NCBI RefSeq assembly: GCF_051014685.1
Contig: NW_027479710.1
Span: forward strand, 1-64,000
Length of the DNA stretch: 64,000 nt
Source: Ptiloglossa arizonensis
Lineage: Eukaryota; Arthropoda; Insecta; Hymenoptera; Colletidae
Reading direction: 5' to 3'
The translations under genes were made by a program, and so were the position numbers. The stretch's first letter is position 1; each line of letters begins with the position of its first letter. The notes under the pieces were generated by a model that ran no database searches, was not told the DNA's origin, and was given only the letters and a program-made list of their open reading frames with translations. This document shows positions 48,390-61,515 of the stretch, piece by piece.

Positions 48390-49374
48390 CTCCAAACGCT
48401 TAACCCGAATGGCCTAGGGACAAAATACACATACTGATGTAATCGGGCGTGTTTCTACTTTCAAATGCCATAGCAATGTTTGGGTTAGGTCAATCCGTTC
48501 GCGAGATATGAGAGTTTGCATCTAAGAAATGGTTGAGAAGACAACAAATTTTTCGCGATTCTGCTGCTCCAAACGCTTAACCAGAATGGACTAGGGAAAA
48601 AATACGCATACCGTTGTAATCGGGCGAGTTTCTGCTTTCTGATGCAACAGGAATTTGTGGGTTAGGTAAATCCGTTCGCGAGATATGGGAGTTTGAAGCC
48701 AAGAAATGGTAGAGAAGAGAACAAATTTTTCGCAATTCTGCTGCTCCAAACGCTTAAGCAGAATGGCCTAGGGAAAAAATACGCATACCGTTGTAATCGG
48801 GCGAGTTTCTACTTTCAGTTACAATAGGAATTTTTGGGATAGTTTAATCCGTTCGCGAGATATGGGACTTTGAAGCTAAGAAATGGTTGACAAGACAACA
48901 AATTTTTCGCACTTCTGCTGCTCCAATCGCTTAACCAGAATGGCCTAGGGGAAAAATACACGTACCGTTGCAATCGGGCGAGTTTCTACTTTCAAATGCA
49001 ATAGGAATTTTTGGGTTAGGTCAATCCGTTCGCGAGATATGGGAGTTGGAAGCTAAGAAATGGTTGAGAAGAGAACAAATTGTTCGCAATTCTGCTGCTC
49101 CAAACGCTTAACCAGAATGGCCTAGGGAAAAAATACACATACCGTTGTAATCGGGCGAGTTTCTACTTTCAGATGCCATAGCAATTTTTGGGTTATGTCA
49201 ATCCGTTCGCGAGATACGGGAGTTTGAAGACAAGAAATGGTTGAGAAGGCAAAAAATTTGTCGCAATTCTGCTGCTCCAAACGCTTAACCAGAATGGCCT
49301 AAGGAAAAAATACACATACCGTTGTAATCGGGCGAGTTTTTACTTTCAGATGCAACCGGAATTCTTGGGTTAGG
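48390..49374. repeat. module S duplication, copy b
   Basis: Second copy of 44851-45835. Small differences are visible: gggatagtttaatcc near 48837 against gggttaggttaatcc, and atgccatagc against atgcaatagc near 49176. It holds the second monomer with a full CENP-B core match. Confidence 0.85.
49205..49221 (+). other. full CENP-B core match (9 of 9), copy 2
   Basis: Same 17 bases as at 45666, in the duplicated stretch of module S (offset 3539). The two sites are therefore one evolutionary event, not two. Confidence 0.55.
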
Positions 49375-52300
49375 TCAATCCGTTCGCGAGATATGGGAGT
49401 TTGAAGCCAAGAAATGGTTGAGAAGGCAAAAAATTTTCCGCAATTCTGCTGCTCCAATCGCTTAACCAGAATGGCCTAGGGGAAAAATACACGTACCGTT
49501 GTAATCGGGCGAGTTTCTACTTTCAAATGCAATAGGAATTTTTGGGTTAGGTCAATCCGTTCGCGAGATATGGGAGTTGGAAGCTAAGAAATGGTTGAGA
49601 AGAGAACAAATTGTTCGCAATTCTGCTGCTCCAAACGCTTAACCAGAATGGCCCAGGGAAAAAATACGCATACCGTTGTAATCGGGCGAGTTTCTACTTT
49701 CAGACGCAGCAGGAATTTTTGGGTTAGGTCAATCAGTTCGCGAGATATGGGACTTTGAAGCTAAGAAATGGTTGTCAAGACAACAAATTTTTCGCACTTC
49801 TGCTGCTCCAATCGCTTAACCATAATGGCCTAGGTAAAAATACACATACCGTTGTAACCGGGCGAGTTTCTACTTTCAGACGCAACAGGAATTTTTTGGT
49901 TTGGTCAATCGGTTCGTGAGATATGGCAAATTGATGCTAAGAAATGGTTGAGAAGACAACAAATTTTTCGCAATTCTGCTGCTCCAAACGCTTAACCAGA
50001 ATGGCCTAGGGAAAAAACACACATACCGTTGTAATCGGGCGAGTTTCTAGTTTCAGATGCAATAGGAATTTTTGGATTAGGTCAATCCGTTCGCGGGATA
50101 TGGGAGTTTAAAGCCAAGAAATGGTAGAGAAGCCAAAAAATTTGTCACAATTCTGCTGCTGCAAACGCTTAACCAGAATGGCCAGGGAAAAAATACACAT
50201 ACCGTTGTAACCGGGCGAGTTTCTACTTTCAGAAGCAACAGGAATTTTTGGGTTAGGTCAATCCGTTCGCGAGATATGGGAGTTTGAAGCCAAGAAATGG
50301 TTGAGAAGGCAACAAATTTTCGCAAATCTGCTGCTCCAAACGCTTAACCAGAATGTCCTAGGGAAAAAATACGGGTACCGTTGTAATCGGGCGAGTTTCC
50401 ACTTTCAGTTACAATAGGAATTTTTGGGTTAGGTCAATCCGTTCGCGAGATATGGGACTTTGAAGCTAAGAAATGGTTGAGAAGACAACAAATTTTTCGC
50501 ACTTCTGCTGCACCAAACGCTTAACCATAATGGCCTAGGGCAAAAATACACATACCGTTGTAACCGGGCGAGCTTCTACTTTCAGACGCAACAGGAATTT
50601 TTTGGTTTGGTCAATCGGTTCGTGAGATATGGCAAATTGATGCTAAGAAATGGTTGAGAAGACAACAAATTTTTCGCAATTCTGCTCCTCCAAACGCTTA
50701 ACCAGAATGGGCTAGGGAAAAAATACACATACCGTTGAAATCGGGCGAGTTTCTACTTTCAAATGCAATAGGAAATATTGGGTTAGGTCAATCCGTTCGC
50801 GAGATATGAGAGTTTGAAGCTAAGATATGGTTGAGAAGACAACAAATTTTTCGCAAATCCGCTGCTCCAAACGCTTAACCAGAATGGCCTAGGGAAAAAA
50901 TGGACATACCGTTGTAATCGGGCGAGTTTCTACTTTCAGTTACAATAGGATTTTTTGGGTTAGGTCAATCCCTTCGCGAGATATGGGACTTTGAAGCTAA
51001 GAAATGGTTGTCAAGACAACAAGTTTTTCGCACTTCTGCTGCAACAATCGCTTAACCAGAATCGCCTAGGGGAAAAATACACGTACCGTGGTAATCGGGC
51101 GAGTTTCTACTTTCAAATGCAATAGGAATTTTTGGGTTAGGTCAAACCGTTCGCGAGATATGGAAGTTGGAAGCTAAGAAATGGTTGAGAAGACAAAAAA
51201 TTTTTCGCAATTCTGCTGCTCCAAACGCTTAACCAGAATGGCCTAGGGAAAAAACACACATACCGTTGTAATCGGGCGAGTTTCTAGTTTCAGATGCAAT
51301 AGGAATTTTTGGATTAGGTCAATCCGTTCGCGGGATATGGGAGTTTAAAACCAAGAAATGGTAGAGAAGCCAAAAAATTTGTCACAATTCTGCTGCTACA
51401 AACGCTTAACCAGAATGGCCTAGAGGAAAAATACACATACCGTTGTAATCGGGCGAGTTTCTGCTTTCAGATGCAATAGGAGTTTTTGGGTAAGGTCAAT
51501 CCGTTCGCGAGATATGGGAGTTTGAAGCCAAGAAATGGTAGAGAAGGCAATAAATTTTTCACAATTCTGCTGCTCCAAACGCTTAACCAGAATGGCCTAG
51601 GGAAAAAACACACATACCGTTGTAATCGGGCGAGTTTCTAGTTTCAGATGCAATAGGAATTTTTGGGTTAGGTCAATCCGTTCGCGGGATATGGGAGTTT
51701 AAAGCCAAGAAATGGTAGAGAAGGCAAAAAATTTGTCACAATTCTGCTGCTCCAAACGCTTAACCAGAATGGCCTAGAGGAAAAATACACATACCGTTGT
51801 AATCGGGCGAGTTTCTACTTTCAGATGCAATAGGAATTTTTGGGTTAGGTCAATCCGTTCGCGAGATATGGGACTTTGAAGCTAAGAAATGGTTGTCAGG
51901 ACAACAAATTTTTCGCACTTCTGCTGCAACAATCGCTTAACCAGAATCGCCTAGGGGAAAAATACACGTACCGTTGTAATCGGGCGAGTTTCTACTTTCA
52001 AATGCAATAGGAATTTTTGGGTTAGGTCAATCGGTTCGCGAGATATGGGAGTTTCAAGCTAAGAAATGGTTGAGAAGACAACAAATTTTCGCAAATCTGC
52101 TGCTCCAAACGCTTAACCAGAATGTCCTAGGGAAAAAATACGGGTACCGTTGTAATCGGGCGAGTTTCCACTTTCAGTTACAATAGGAATTTTTGGGTTA
52201 GGTCAATCCGTTCGCGAGATATGGGACTTTGAACCCAAGAAATGGTTGAGAAGACAACAAATTTTTCGCACTTCTGCTGCTCCAATCGCTTAACCAGAAT

Positions 52301-54086
52301 GGCCTAGGGATAAAATAAACATACCGTTGTAATCGGGCGAGTTTCTACTTTCAGACGCAGCAGGAACTTTTGGGTTAGGTCAATCCGTTCGCGAGATATG
52401 GGACTTTGAAGCTAAGAAATGGTTGTCAAGACAACAAATTTTTCGCACTTCTGCTGCTCCAATCGCTTAACCAGAATGGCATAGGGGAAAAATACACGTA
52501 CCGTTGTAATCGGGCGAGTTTCTACTTTCAGTTACAATAGGACTGTTTGGGTTAGGTCAATCCGTTCGCGAGATATGGGAGCTTGAAGCCAAGAAATGGT
52601 TGAGAAGGCAAAAAATTTTTCGCAATTCTGCTGCTTCAAACGCTTAACCAGAATGGCCTAGGGGAAAAATACACGTACCGTTGTAATCGGGCGAGTTTCT
52701 ACTATCAAATGCAATAGGAATTTTTGGGTTAGGTCAATCCGTTCGCGAGATATGGGACTTTGAAGCTAAGAAATGGTTGAGAAGACAATAAATTTTTCGC
52801 ACTTCTGCTGCACCAAACGCTTAACCATAATGGCCTAGGGAAAAAATACACATACCGTTGTAACCGGGCGAGTTTCTACTTTCAGACGCAACAGGAATTT
52901 TTTGGTTTGGTCAATCGGTTCGTGAGATATGGCAAATTGATGCTAAGAAATGGTTGAGAAGACAACAAATTTTTCGCAATTCTGCTGCTCCAAACGCTTA
53001 ACCAGAATGGCCTAGGGAAAAAACACACATACCGTTGTAATCGGGCGAGTTTCTAGTTTCAGATGCAATAGGAATTTTTGGATTAGGTCAATCCGTTCGC
53101 GGGATATGGGAGTTTAAAGCCAAGAAATGGTAGAGAAGCCAAAAAATTTGTCACAATTCTGCTGCTACAAACGCTTAACCAGAATGGCCTAGAGGAAAAA
53201 TACACATACCGTTGTAATCGGGCGAGTTTCTACTTTCAGATGCAATAGGAATTTTTGGGTTAGGTCAATCCGTTCGCGAGATATGGGACTTTGAAGCTAA
53301 GAAATGGTTGTCAAGACAACAAATTTTTCGCACTTCTGCTGCAACAATCGCTTAACCAGAATGGCCTAGGGAAAAAATACACATACCGGTGTAACCGGGC
53401 GAGTTTCTACTTTCAGACGCAACAGGAATTTTTTGGTTTGGTCAATCGGTTCGTGAGATATGGCAAATTGATGCTAAGAAATGGTTGAGAAGACAAGAAA
53501 TTTTTCGCAAATCCGCTGCTCCAAACGCTTAACCAGAATGGCCTAGGGAAAAAACACACATACCGTTGTAATCGGGCGAGTTTCTAGTTTCAGATGCAGT
53601 AGGAATTTTTGGATTAGGTCAATCCGTTCGCGGGATATGTGAGTTTAAAGCCAAGAAATGGTAGAGAAGCCAAAAAATTTGTCACAATTCTGCTGCTACA
53701 AACGCTTAACCAGAATGGCCTAGAGGAAAAATACACATACCGTTGTAATCGGGCGAGTTTCTGCTTTCAGATGCAATAGGAATTTTTGGGTTAGGTCAAT
53801 CCGTTCGCGAGATATGGGAGTTTGAAGCCAAGAAATGGTAGAGAAGGCAATAAATTTTTCACAATTCTGCTGCTCCAAACGCTTAACCAGAATGGCCTAG
53901 GGAAAAAACACACATACCGTTGTAATCGGGCGAGTTTCTACTTTCAGACGCAACAGGAATTTTTTGGTTTGGTCAATCGGTTCGTGAGATATGGCAAATT
54001 GATGCTAAGAAATGGTTGAGAAGACAACAAATTTTTCGCAATTCTGCTGCTCCAATCGCTTAACCAGAATGGCCTAGGGGAAAAAT
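49375..54086. repeat. module T: mosaic with ggcaaattg and gtagagaagcc monomers
   Basis: A mixture of monomer types: the A6-cacacatacc / ctagtttcag type (50014, 51250, 51603, 53020 and 53549), the cgcgggatatg type with gtagagaagcc, and the gttcgtgagatatggcaaa type (49914, 50618, 52920 and 53453). Three 176-bp monomers occur in a short space, near 49832, 50185 and 50318. The block at about 51180-52260 reappears at about 57020-58100 (offset 5838), so T looks like the source of part of the following HOR. Confidence 0.83.
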
Positions 54087-55855
54087 ACAGGTACCGTTGT
54101 AATCGGGCGAGTTTCTGCTTTCAGACGCAACAGGAATTTTGGGGTTAGGTCAATCCGTTCGCGAGATATGGGAGTTTGAAGCCAAGAAATGGTTGAGAAG
54201 ACAACAAATTTTTCGCACTTCTGCTGCTCCAATCGCTTAACCAGAATCGCCTAGGGGAAAAATACACGTACCGTTGTAATCCGGCGAGTTTCTACTTTCA
54301 AATGCAATAGGAATTTTTGGGTTAGGTCAATCGGTTCGCGAGATATGGGAGTTTCAAGCTAAGAAATGGTTGAGAAGACAACAAATTTTCGCAAATCTGC
54401 TGCTCCAAACGCTTAACCAGAATGTCCTAGGGAAAAAATACGGGTACCGTTGTAATCGGGCGAGTTTCCACTTTCAGTTACAATAGGAATTTTTGGGTTA
54501 GGTCAATCCGTTCGCGAGATATGGGACTTTGAATCTAAGAAATGGTTGAGAAGACAACAAATTTTTCGCAATTCTGCTGCTCCAATCGCTTAACCAGAAT
54601 GGCCTAGGGGAAAAATACACGTACCGTTTTAATCGGGCGAGTTTCCACTTTCAGTTACAATAGGAATTTTTGGGTTAGGTCAATCCGTTCGCGAGATATG
54701 GGACTTTGAATCTAAGAAATGGTTGAGAAGACAACAAATTTTTCGCAATTCTGCTGCTCCAATCGCTTAACCAGAATGGCCTAGGGAAAAAATACTCATA
54801 CCGTTGTAACCGGGCGAGTTTCTTCTTTCAGACGCAACAGGAATTTTTGGGTTAGGTCAATCCTTTCGCGAGATATGGGAGTTTGAAGCCAAGAAATGGT
54901 TGAGAAGGCAAAAAATTTTTCGCAATTCTGCTGCTCCAAACGCTTAACCAGAATTGCCTTGGGAAGAAATACACATACCGTTGTAATCGGGCGAGTTTCT
55001 ACTTTCAGATGCAATAGCAATTTTTGGGTTAGGTCAATCCGTTCGCGAGATGTGGGAGTTTGAAGACAAGAAATGGTTGAGAAGGCAAAAAATTTGTCGC
55101 AATTCTGCTGCTCCAAACGCTTAACCAGAATGGCCTAAGGAAAAAATACACATACCGTTGTAATCGGGCGAGTTTCTACTTTCAGATGCAACCGGAATTC
55201 TTGGGTTAGGTCAATCCGTTCGCGAGATATGGGAGTTTGAAGCTAAGAAATGGTTGAGAAGACAAAAAATTTTTCGCAATTCTGCTGCTCCAAACGCTTA
55301 ACCAGAATGGCCTAGGGAAAAAACACACATACCGTTGTAATCGGGCGAGTTTCTAGTTTCAGATGCAATAGGAATTTTTGGATTAGGTCAATCCGTTCGC
55401 GGGATATGGGAGTTTAAAACCAAGAAATGGTAGAGAAGCCAAAAAATTTGTCACAATTCTGCTGCTACAAACGCTTAACCAGAATGGCCTAGAGGAAAAA
55501 TACACATACCGTTGTAATCGGGCGAGTTTCTGCTTTCAGATGCAATAGGAGTTTTTGGGTAAGGTCAATCCGTTCGCGAGATATGGGAGTTTGAAGCCAA
55601 GAAATGGTAGAGAAGGCAATAAATTTTTCACAATTCTGCTGCTCCAAACGCTTAACCAGAATGGCCTAGGGAAAAAACACACATACCGTTGTAATCGGGC
55701 GAGTTTCTAGTTTCAGATGCAATAGGAATTTTTGGGTTAGGTCAATCCGTTCGCGGGATATGGGAGTTTAAAGCCAAGAAATGGTAGAGAAGGCAAAAAA
55801 TTTGTCACAATTCTGCTGCTCCAAACGCTTAACCAGAATGGCCTAGGGGAAAAAT
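54087..55855. repeat. module V, 10-monomer HOR unit 1 (1769 bp)
   Basis: The unit is defined by the acaggtacc marker at 54087 and 55856. Nine 177-bp monomers and one 176-bp monomer (T-tract shortened near 54395) give 1769 bp. It includes the ccggaattcttggg monomer, whose EcoRI site is at 55195. A 321-bp internal stretch (54796-55116) encodes the same translation in all four copies of the unit, so the copies are essentially identical there. Confidence 0.92.
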
Positions 55856-57624
55856 ACAGGTACCGTTGTAATCGGGCGAGTTTCTGCTTTCAGACGCAAC
55901 AGGAATTTTGGGGTTAGGTCAATCCGTTCGCGAGATATGGGAGTTTGAAGCCAAGAAATGGTTGAGAAGACAACAAATTTTTCGCACTTCTGCTGCTCCA
56001 ATCGCTTAACCAGAATCGCCTAGGGGAAAAATACACGTACCGTTGTAATCCGGCGAGTTTCTACTTTCAAATGCAATAGGAATTTTTGGGTTAGGTCAAT
56101 CGGTTCGCGAGATATGGGAGTTTCAAGCTAAGAAATGGTTGAGAAGACAACAAATTTTCGCAAATCTGCTGCTCCAAACGCTTAACCAGAATGTCCTAGG
56201 GAAAAAATACGGGTACCGTTGTAATCGGGCGAGTTTCCACTTTCAGTTACAATAGGAATTTTTGGGTTAGGTCAATCCGTTCGCGAGATATGGGACTTTG
56301 AATCTAAGAAATGGTTGAGAAGACAACAAATTTTTCGCAATTCTGCTGCTCCAATCGCTTAACCAGAATGGCCTAGGGGAAAAATACACGTACCGTTTTA
56401 ATCGGGCGAGTTTCCACTTTCAGTTACAATAGGAATTTTTGGGTTAGGTCAATCCGTTCGCGAGATATGGGACTTTGAATCTAAGAAATGGTTGAGAAGA
56501 CAACAAATTTTTCGCAATTCTGCTGCTCCAATCGCTTAACCAGAATGGCCTAGGGAAAAAATACTCATACCGTTGTAACCGGGCGAGTTTCTTCTTTCAG
56601 ACGCAACAGGAATTTTTGGGTTAGGTCAATCCTTTCGCGAGATATGGGAGTTTGAAGCCAAGAAATGGTTGAGAAGGCAAAAAATTTTTCGCAATTCTGC
56701 TGCTCCAAACGCTTAACCAGAATTGCCTTGGGAAGAAATACACATACCGTTGTAATCGGGCGAGTTTCTACTTTCAGATGCAATAGCAATTTTTGGGTTA
56801 GGTCAATCCGTTCGCGAGATGTGGGAGTTTGAAGACAAGAAATGGTTGAGAAGGCAAAAAATTTGTCGCAATTCTGCTGCTCCAAACGCTTAACCAGAAT
56901 GGCCTAAGGAAAAAATACACATACCGTTGTAATCGGGCGAGTTTCTACTTTCAGATGCAACCGGAATTCTTGGGTTAGGTCAATCCGTTCGCGAGATATG
57001 GGAGTTTGAAGCTAAGAAATGGTTGAGAAGACAAAAAATTTTTCGCAATTCTGCTGCTCCAAACGCTTAACCAGAATGGCCTAGGGAAAAAACACACATA
57101 CCGTTGTAATCGGGCGAGTTTCTAGTTTCAGATGCAATAGGAATTTTTGGATTAGGTCAATCCGTTCGCGGGATATGGGAGTTTAAAACCAAGAAATGGT
57201 AGAGAAGCCAAAAAATTTGTCACAATTCTGCTGCTACAAACGCTTAACCAGAATGGCCTAGAGGAAAAATACACATACCGTTGTAATCGGGCGAGTTTCT
57301 GCTTTCAGATGCAATAGGAGTTTTTGGGTAAGGTCAATCCGTTCGCGAGATATGGGAGTTTGAAGCCAAGAAATGGTAGAGAAGGCAATAAATTTTTCAC
57401 AATTCTGCTGCTCCAAACGCTTAACCAGAATGGCCTAGGGAAAAAACACACATACCGTTGTAATCGGGCGAGTTTCTAGTTTCAGATGCAATAGGAATTT
57501 TTGGGTTAGGTCAATCCGTTCGCGGGATATGGGAGTTTAAAGCCAAGAAATGGTAGAGAAGGCAAAAAATTTGTCACAATTCTGCTGCTCCAAACGCTTA
57601 ACCAGAATGGCCTAGAGGAAAAAT
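55856..57624. repeat. module V, 10-monomer HOR unit 2 (1769 bp)
   Basis: Near-identical to unit 1 at +1769 (EcoRI variant at 56964, short T-tract near 56155). The end is set by unit length. There the acaggtacc marker is replaced by ctagaggaaaaatacacatacc of module T type. Confidence 0.9.
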
Positions 57625-58131
57625 ACACATACCGTTGTAATCGGGCGAGTTTCTACTTTCAGATGCAATAGGAATTTTTGGGTTAGGTCAATCCGTTCGC
57701 GAGATATGGGACTTTGAAGCTAAGAAATGGTTGTCAGGACAACAAATTTTTCGCACTTCTGCTGCAACAATCGCTTAACCAGAATCGCCTAGGGGAAAAA
57801 TACACGTACCGTTGTAATCGGGCGAGTTTCTACTTTCAAATGCAATAGGAATTTTTGGGTTAGGTCAATCGGTTCGCGAGATATGGGAGTTTCAAGCTAA
57901 GAAATGGTTGAGAAGACAACAAATTTTCGCAAATCTGCTGCTCCAAACGCTTAACCAGAATGTCCTAGGGAAAAAATACGGGCACCGTTGTAATCGGGCG
58001 AGTTTCCACTTTCAGTTACAATAGGAATTTTTGGGTTAGGTCAATCCGTTCGCGAGATATGGGACTTTGAACCCAAGAAATGGTTGAGAAGACAACAAAT
58101 TTTTCGCACTTCTGCTGCTCCAATCGCTTAA
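57625..58131. repeat. extra monomers between V units 2 and 3
   Basis: The spacing from unit 2 to unit 3 is 2122 bp rather than 1769, an excess of 353 bp or two monomers. The stretch carries tgtcaggacaac (57731) and gaacccaag (about 58070), which otherwise occur together near 51893-52240 in module T. The block continues the T-like sequence found at the end of unit 2. Confidence 0.85.
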
Positions 58132-59746
58132 CCAGAATCGCCTAGGGGAAAAATACACGTACCGTTGTAATCCGGCGAGTTTCTACTTTCAAATGCAATA
58201 GGAATTTTTGGGTTAGGTCAATCGGTTCGCGAGATATGGGAGTTTCAAGCTAAGAAATGGTTGAGAAGACAACAAATTTTCGCAAATCTGCTGCTCCAAA
58301 CGCTTAACCAGAATGTCCTAGGGAAAAAATACGGGTACCGTTGTAATCGGGCGAGTTTCCACTTTCAGTTACAATAGGAATTTTTGGGTTAGGTCAATCC
58401 GTTCGCGAGATATGGGACTTTGAATCTAAGAAATGGTTGAGAAGACAACAAATTTTTCGCAATTCTGCTGCTCCAATCGCTTAACCAGAATGGCCTAGGG
58501 GAAAAATACACGTACCGTTTTAATCGGGCGAGTTTCCACTTTCAGTTACAATAGGAATTTTTGGGTTAGGTCAATCCGTTCGCGAGATATGGGACTTTGA
58601 ATCTAAGAAATGGTTGAGAAGACAACAAATTTTTCGCAATTCTGCTGCTCCAATCGCTTAACCAGAATGGCCTAGGGAAAAAATACTCATACCGTTGTAA
58701 CCGGGCGAGTTTCTTCTTTCAGACGCAACAGGAATTTTTGGGTTAGGTCAATCCTTTCGCGAGATATGGGAGTTTGAAGCCAAGAAATGGTTGAGAAGGC
58801 AAAAAATTTTTCGCAATTCTGCTGCTCCAAACGCTTAACCAGAATTGCCTTGGGAAGAAATACACATACCGTTGTAATCGGGCGAGTTTCTACTTTCAGA
58901 TGCAATAGCAATTTTTGGGTTAGGTCAATCCGTTCGCGAGATGTGGGAGTTTGAAGACAAGAAATGGTTGAGAAGGCAAAAAATTTGTCGCAATTCTGCT
59001 GCTCCAAACGCTTAACCAGAATGGCCTAAGGAAAAAATACACATACCGTTGTAATCGGGCGAGTTTCTACTTTCAGATGCAACCGGAATTCTTGGGTTAG
59101 GTCAATCCGTTCGCGAGATATGGGAGTTTGAAGCTAAGAAATGGTTGAGAAGACAAAAAATTTTTCGCAATTCTGCTGCTCCAAACGCTTAACCAGAATG
59201 GCCTAGGGAAAAAACACACATACCGTTGTAATCGGGCGAGTTTCTAGTTTCAGATGCAGTAGGAATTTTTGGATTAGGTCAATCCGTTCGCGGGATATGT
59301 GAGTTTAAAGCCAAGAAATGGTAGAGAAGCCAAAAAATTTGTCACAATTCTGCTGCTACAAACGCTTAACCAGAATGGCCTAGAGGAAAAATACACATAC
59401 CGTTGTAATCGGGCGAGTTTCTGCTTTCAGATGCAATAGGAATTTTTGGGTTAGGTCAATCCGTTCGCGAGATATGGGAGTTTGAAGCCAAGAAATGGTA
59501 GAGAAGGCAATAAATTTTTCACAATTCTGCTGCTCCAAACGCTTAACCAGAATGGCCTAGGGAAAAAACACACATACCGTTGTAATCGGGCGAGTTTCTA
59601 CTTTCAGACGCAACAGGAATTTTTTGGTTTGGTCAATCGGTTCGTGAGATATGGCAAATTGATGCTAAGAAATGGTTGAGAAGACAACAAATTTTTCGCA
59701 ATTCTGCTGCTCCAATCGCTTAACCAGAATGGCCTAGGGGAAAAAT
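58132..59746. repeat. module V, HOR unit 3 (5' end replaced)
   Basis: Matches unit 1 at +3891 from the ccagaatcgcc marker (54241 and 58132) onward. The first 154 bp of the unit, with the acaggtacc marker, are absent. The last monomers (gcagtaggaattt and cgcgggatatgtg types, then gttcgtgagatatggcaaa) resemble 53560-54080 of module T rather than unit 1. The unit is therefore a hybrid. EcoRI variant at 59086. Confidence 0.87.
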
Positions 59747-61515
59747 ACAGGTACCGTTGTAATCGGGCGAGTTTCTACTTTCAGACGCAACAGGAATTTT
59801 GGGGTTAGGTCAATCCGTTCGCGAGATATGGGAGTTTGAAGCCAAGAAATGGTTGAGAAGACAACAAATTTTTCGCACTTCTGCTGCTCCATTCGCTTAA
59901 CCAGAATCGCCTAGGGGAAAAATACACGTACCGTTGTAATCCGGCGAGTTTCTACTTTCAAATGCAATAGGAATTTTTGGGTTAGGTCAATCGGTTCGCG
60001 AGATATGGGAGTTTCAAGCTAAGAAATGGTTGAGAAGACAACAAATTTTCGCAAATCTGCTGCTCCAAACGCTTAACCAGAATGTCCTAGGGAAAAAATA
60101 CGGGTACCGTTGTAATCGGGCGAGTTTCCACTTTCAGTTACAATAGGAATTTTTGGGTTAGGTCAATCCGTTCGCGAGATATGGGACTTTGAATCTAAGA
60201 AATGGTTGAGAAGACAACAAATTTTTCGCAATTCTGCTGCTCCAATCGCTTAACCAGAATGGCCTAGGGGAAAAATACACGTACCGTTGTAATCGGGCGA
60301 GTTTCCACTTTCAGTTACAATAGGAATTTTTGGGTTAGGTCAATCCGTTCGCGAGATATGGGACTTTGAATCTAAGAAATGGTTGAGAAGACAACAAATT
60401 TTTCGCAATTCTGCTGCTCCAATCGCTTAACCAGAATGGCCTAGGGAAAAAATACTCATACCGTTGTAACCGGGCGAGTTTCTTCTTTCAGACGCAACAG
60501 GAATTTTTGGGTTAGGTCAATCCTTTCGCGAGATATGGGAGTTTGAAGCCAAGAAATGGTTGAGAAGGCAAAAAATTTTTCGCAATTCTGCTGCTCCAAA
60601 CGCTTAACCAGAATTGCCTTGGGAAGAAATACACATACCGTTGTAATCGGGCGAGTTTCTACTTTCAGATGCAATAGCAATTTTTGGGTTAGGTCAATCC
60701 GTTCGCGAGATGTGGGAGTTTGAAGACAAGAAATGGTTGAGAAGGCAAAAAATTTGTCGCAATTCTGCTGCTCCAAACGCTTAACCAGAATGGCCTAAGG
60801 AAAAAATACACATACCGTTGTAATCGGGCGAGTTTCTACTTTCAGATGCAACCGGAATTCTTGGGTTAGGTCAATCCGTTCGCGAGATATGGGAGTTTGA
60901 AGCTAAGAAATGGTTGAGAAGACAAAAAATTTTTCGCAATTCTGCTGCTCCAAACGCTTAACCAGAATGGCCTAGGGAAAAAACACACATACCGTTGTAA
61001 TCGGGCGAGTTTCTAGTTTCAGATGCAGTAGGAATTTTTGGATTAGGTCAATCCGTTCGCGGGATATGTGAGTTTAAAGCCAAGAAATGGTAGAGAAGCC
61101 AAAAAATTTGTCACAATTCTGCTGCTACAAACGCTTAACCAGAATGGCCTAGAGGAAAAATACACATACCGTTGTAATCGGGCGAGTTTCTGCTTTCAGA
61201 TGCAATAGGAATTTTTGGGTTAGGTCAATCCGTTCGCGAGATATGGGAGTTTGAAGCCAAGAAATGGTAGAGAAGGCAAAAAATTTTTCACAATTCTGCT
61301 GCTCCAAACGCTTAACCAGAATGGCCTAGAGAAAAAACACACATACCGTTGTAATCGGGCGAGTTTCTACTTTCAGACGCAACAGGAATTTTTTGGTTTG
61401 GTCAATCGGTTCGTGAGATATGGCAAATTGATGCTAAGAAATGGTTGAGAAGACAACAAATTTTTCGCAATTCTGCTGCTCCAATCGCTTAACCAGAATG
61501 GCCTAGGGGAAAAAT
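59747..61515. repeat. module V, 10-monomer HOR unit 4 (1769 bp)
   Basis: The unit runs from the acaggtacc marker at 59747 to 61516, exactly 1769 bp. It shares the hybrid end of unit 3. It also has ccattcgctt near 59891 where units 1 and 2 read ccaatcgctt, a change shared with unit 5. EcoRI variant at 60855. Confidence 0.9.

Noticed and set aside
53291..53488. 65-residue plus-strand frames here and at 53822, 59482 and 61251
   Set aside because: Same cause: monomers with caacagg in place of caatagg lose a stop, which lengthens the frame by a fraction of a monomer.
54796..55116. 106-residue minus-strand open frame, identical at 56565, 58687 and 60456
   Set aside because: Identical translations come from recent duplication of a 1769-bp HOR, not from protein conservation. 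The sequence is satellite throughout and the peptide contains the repeat twice.
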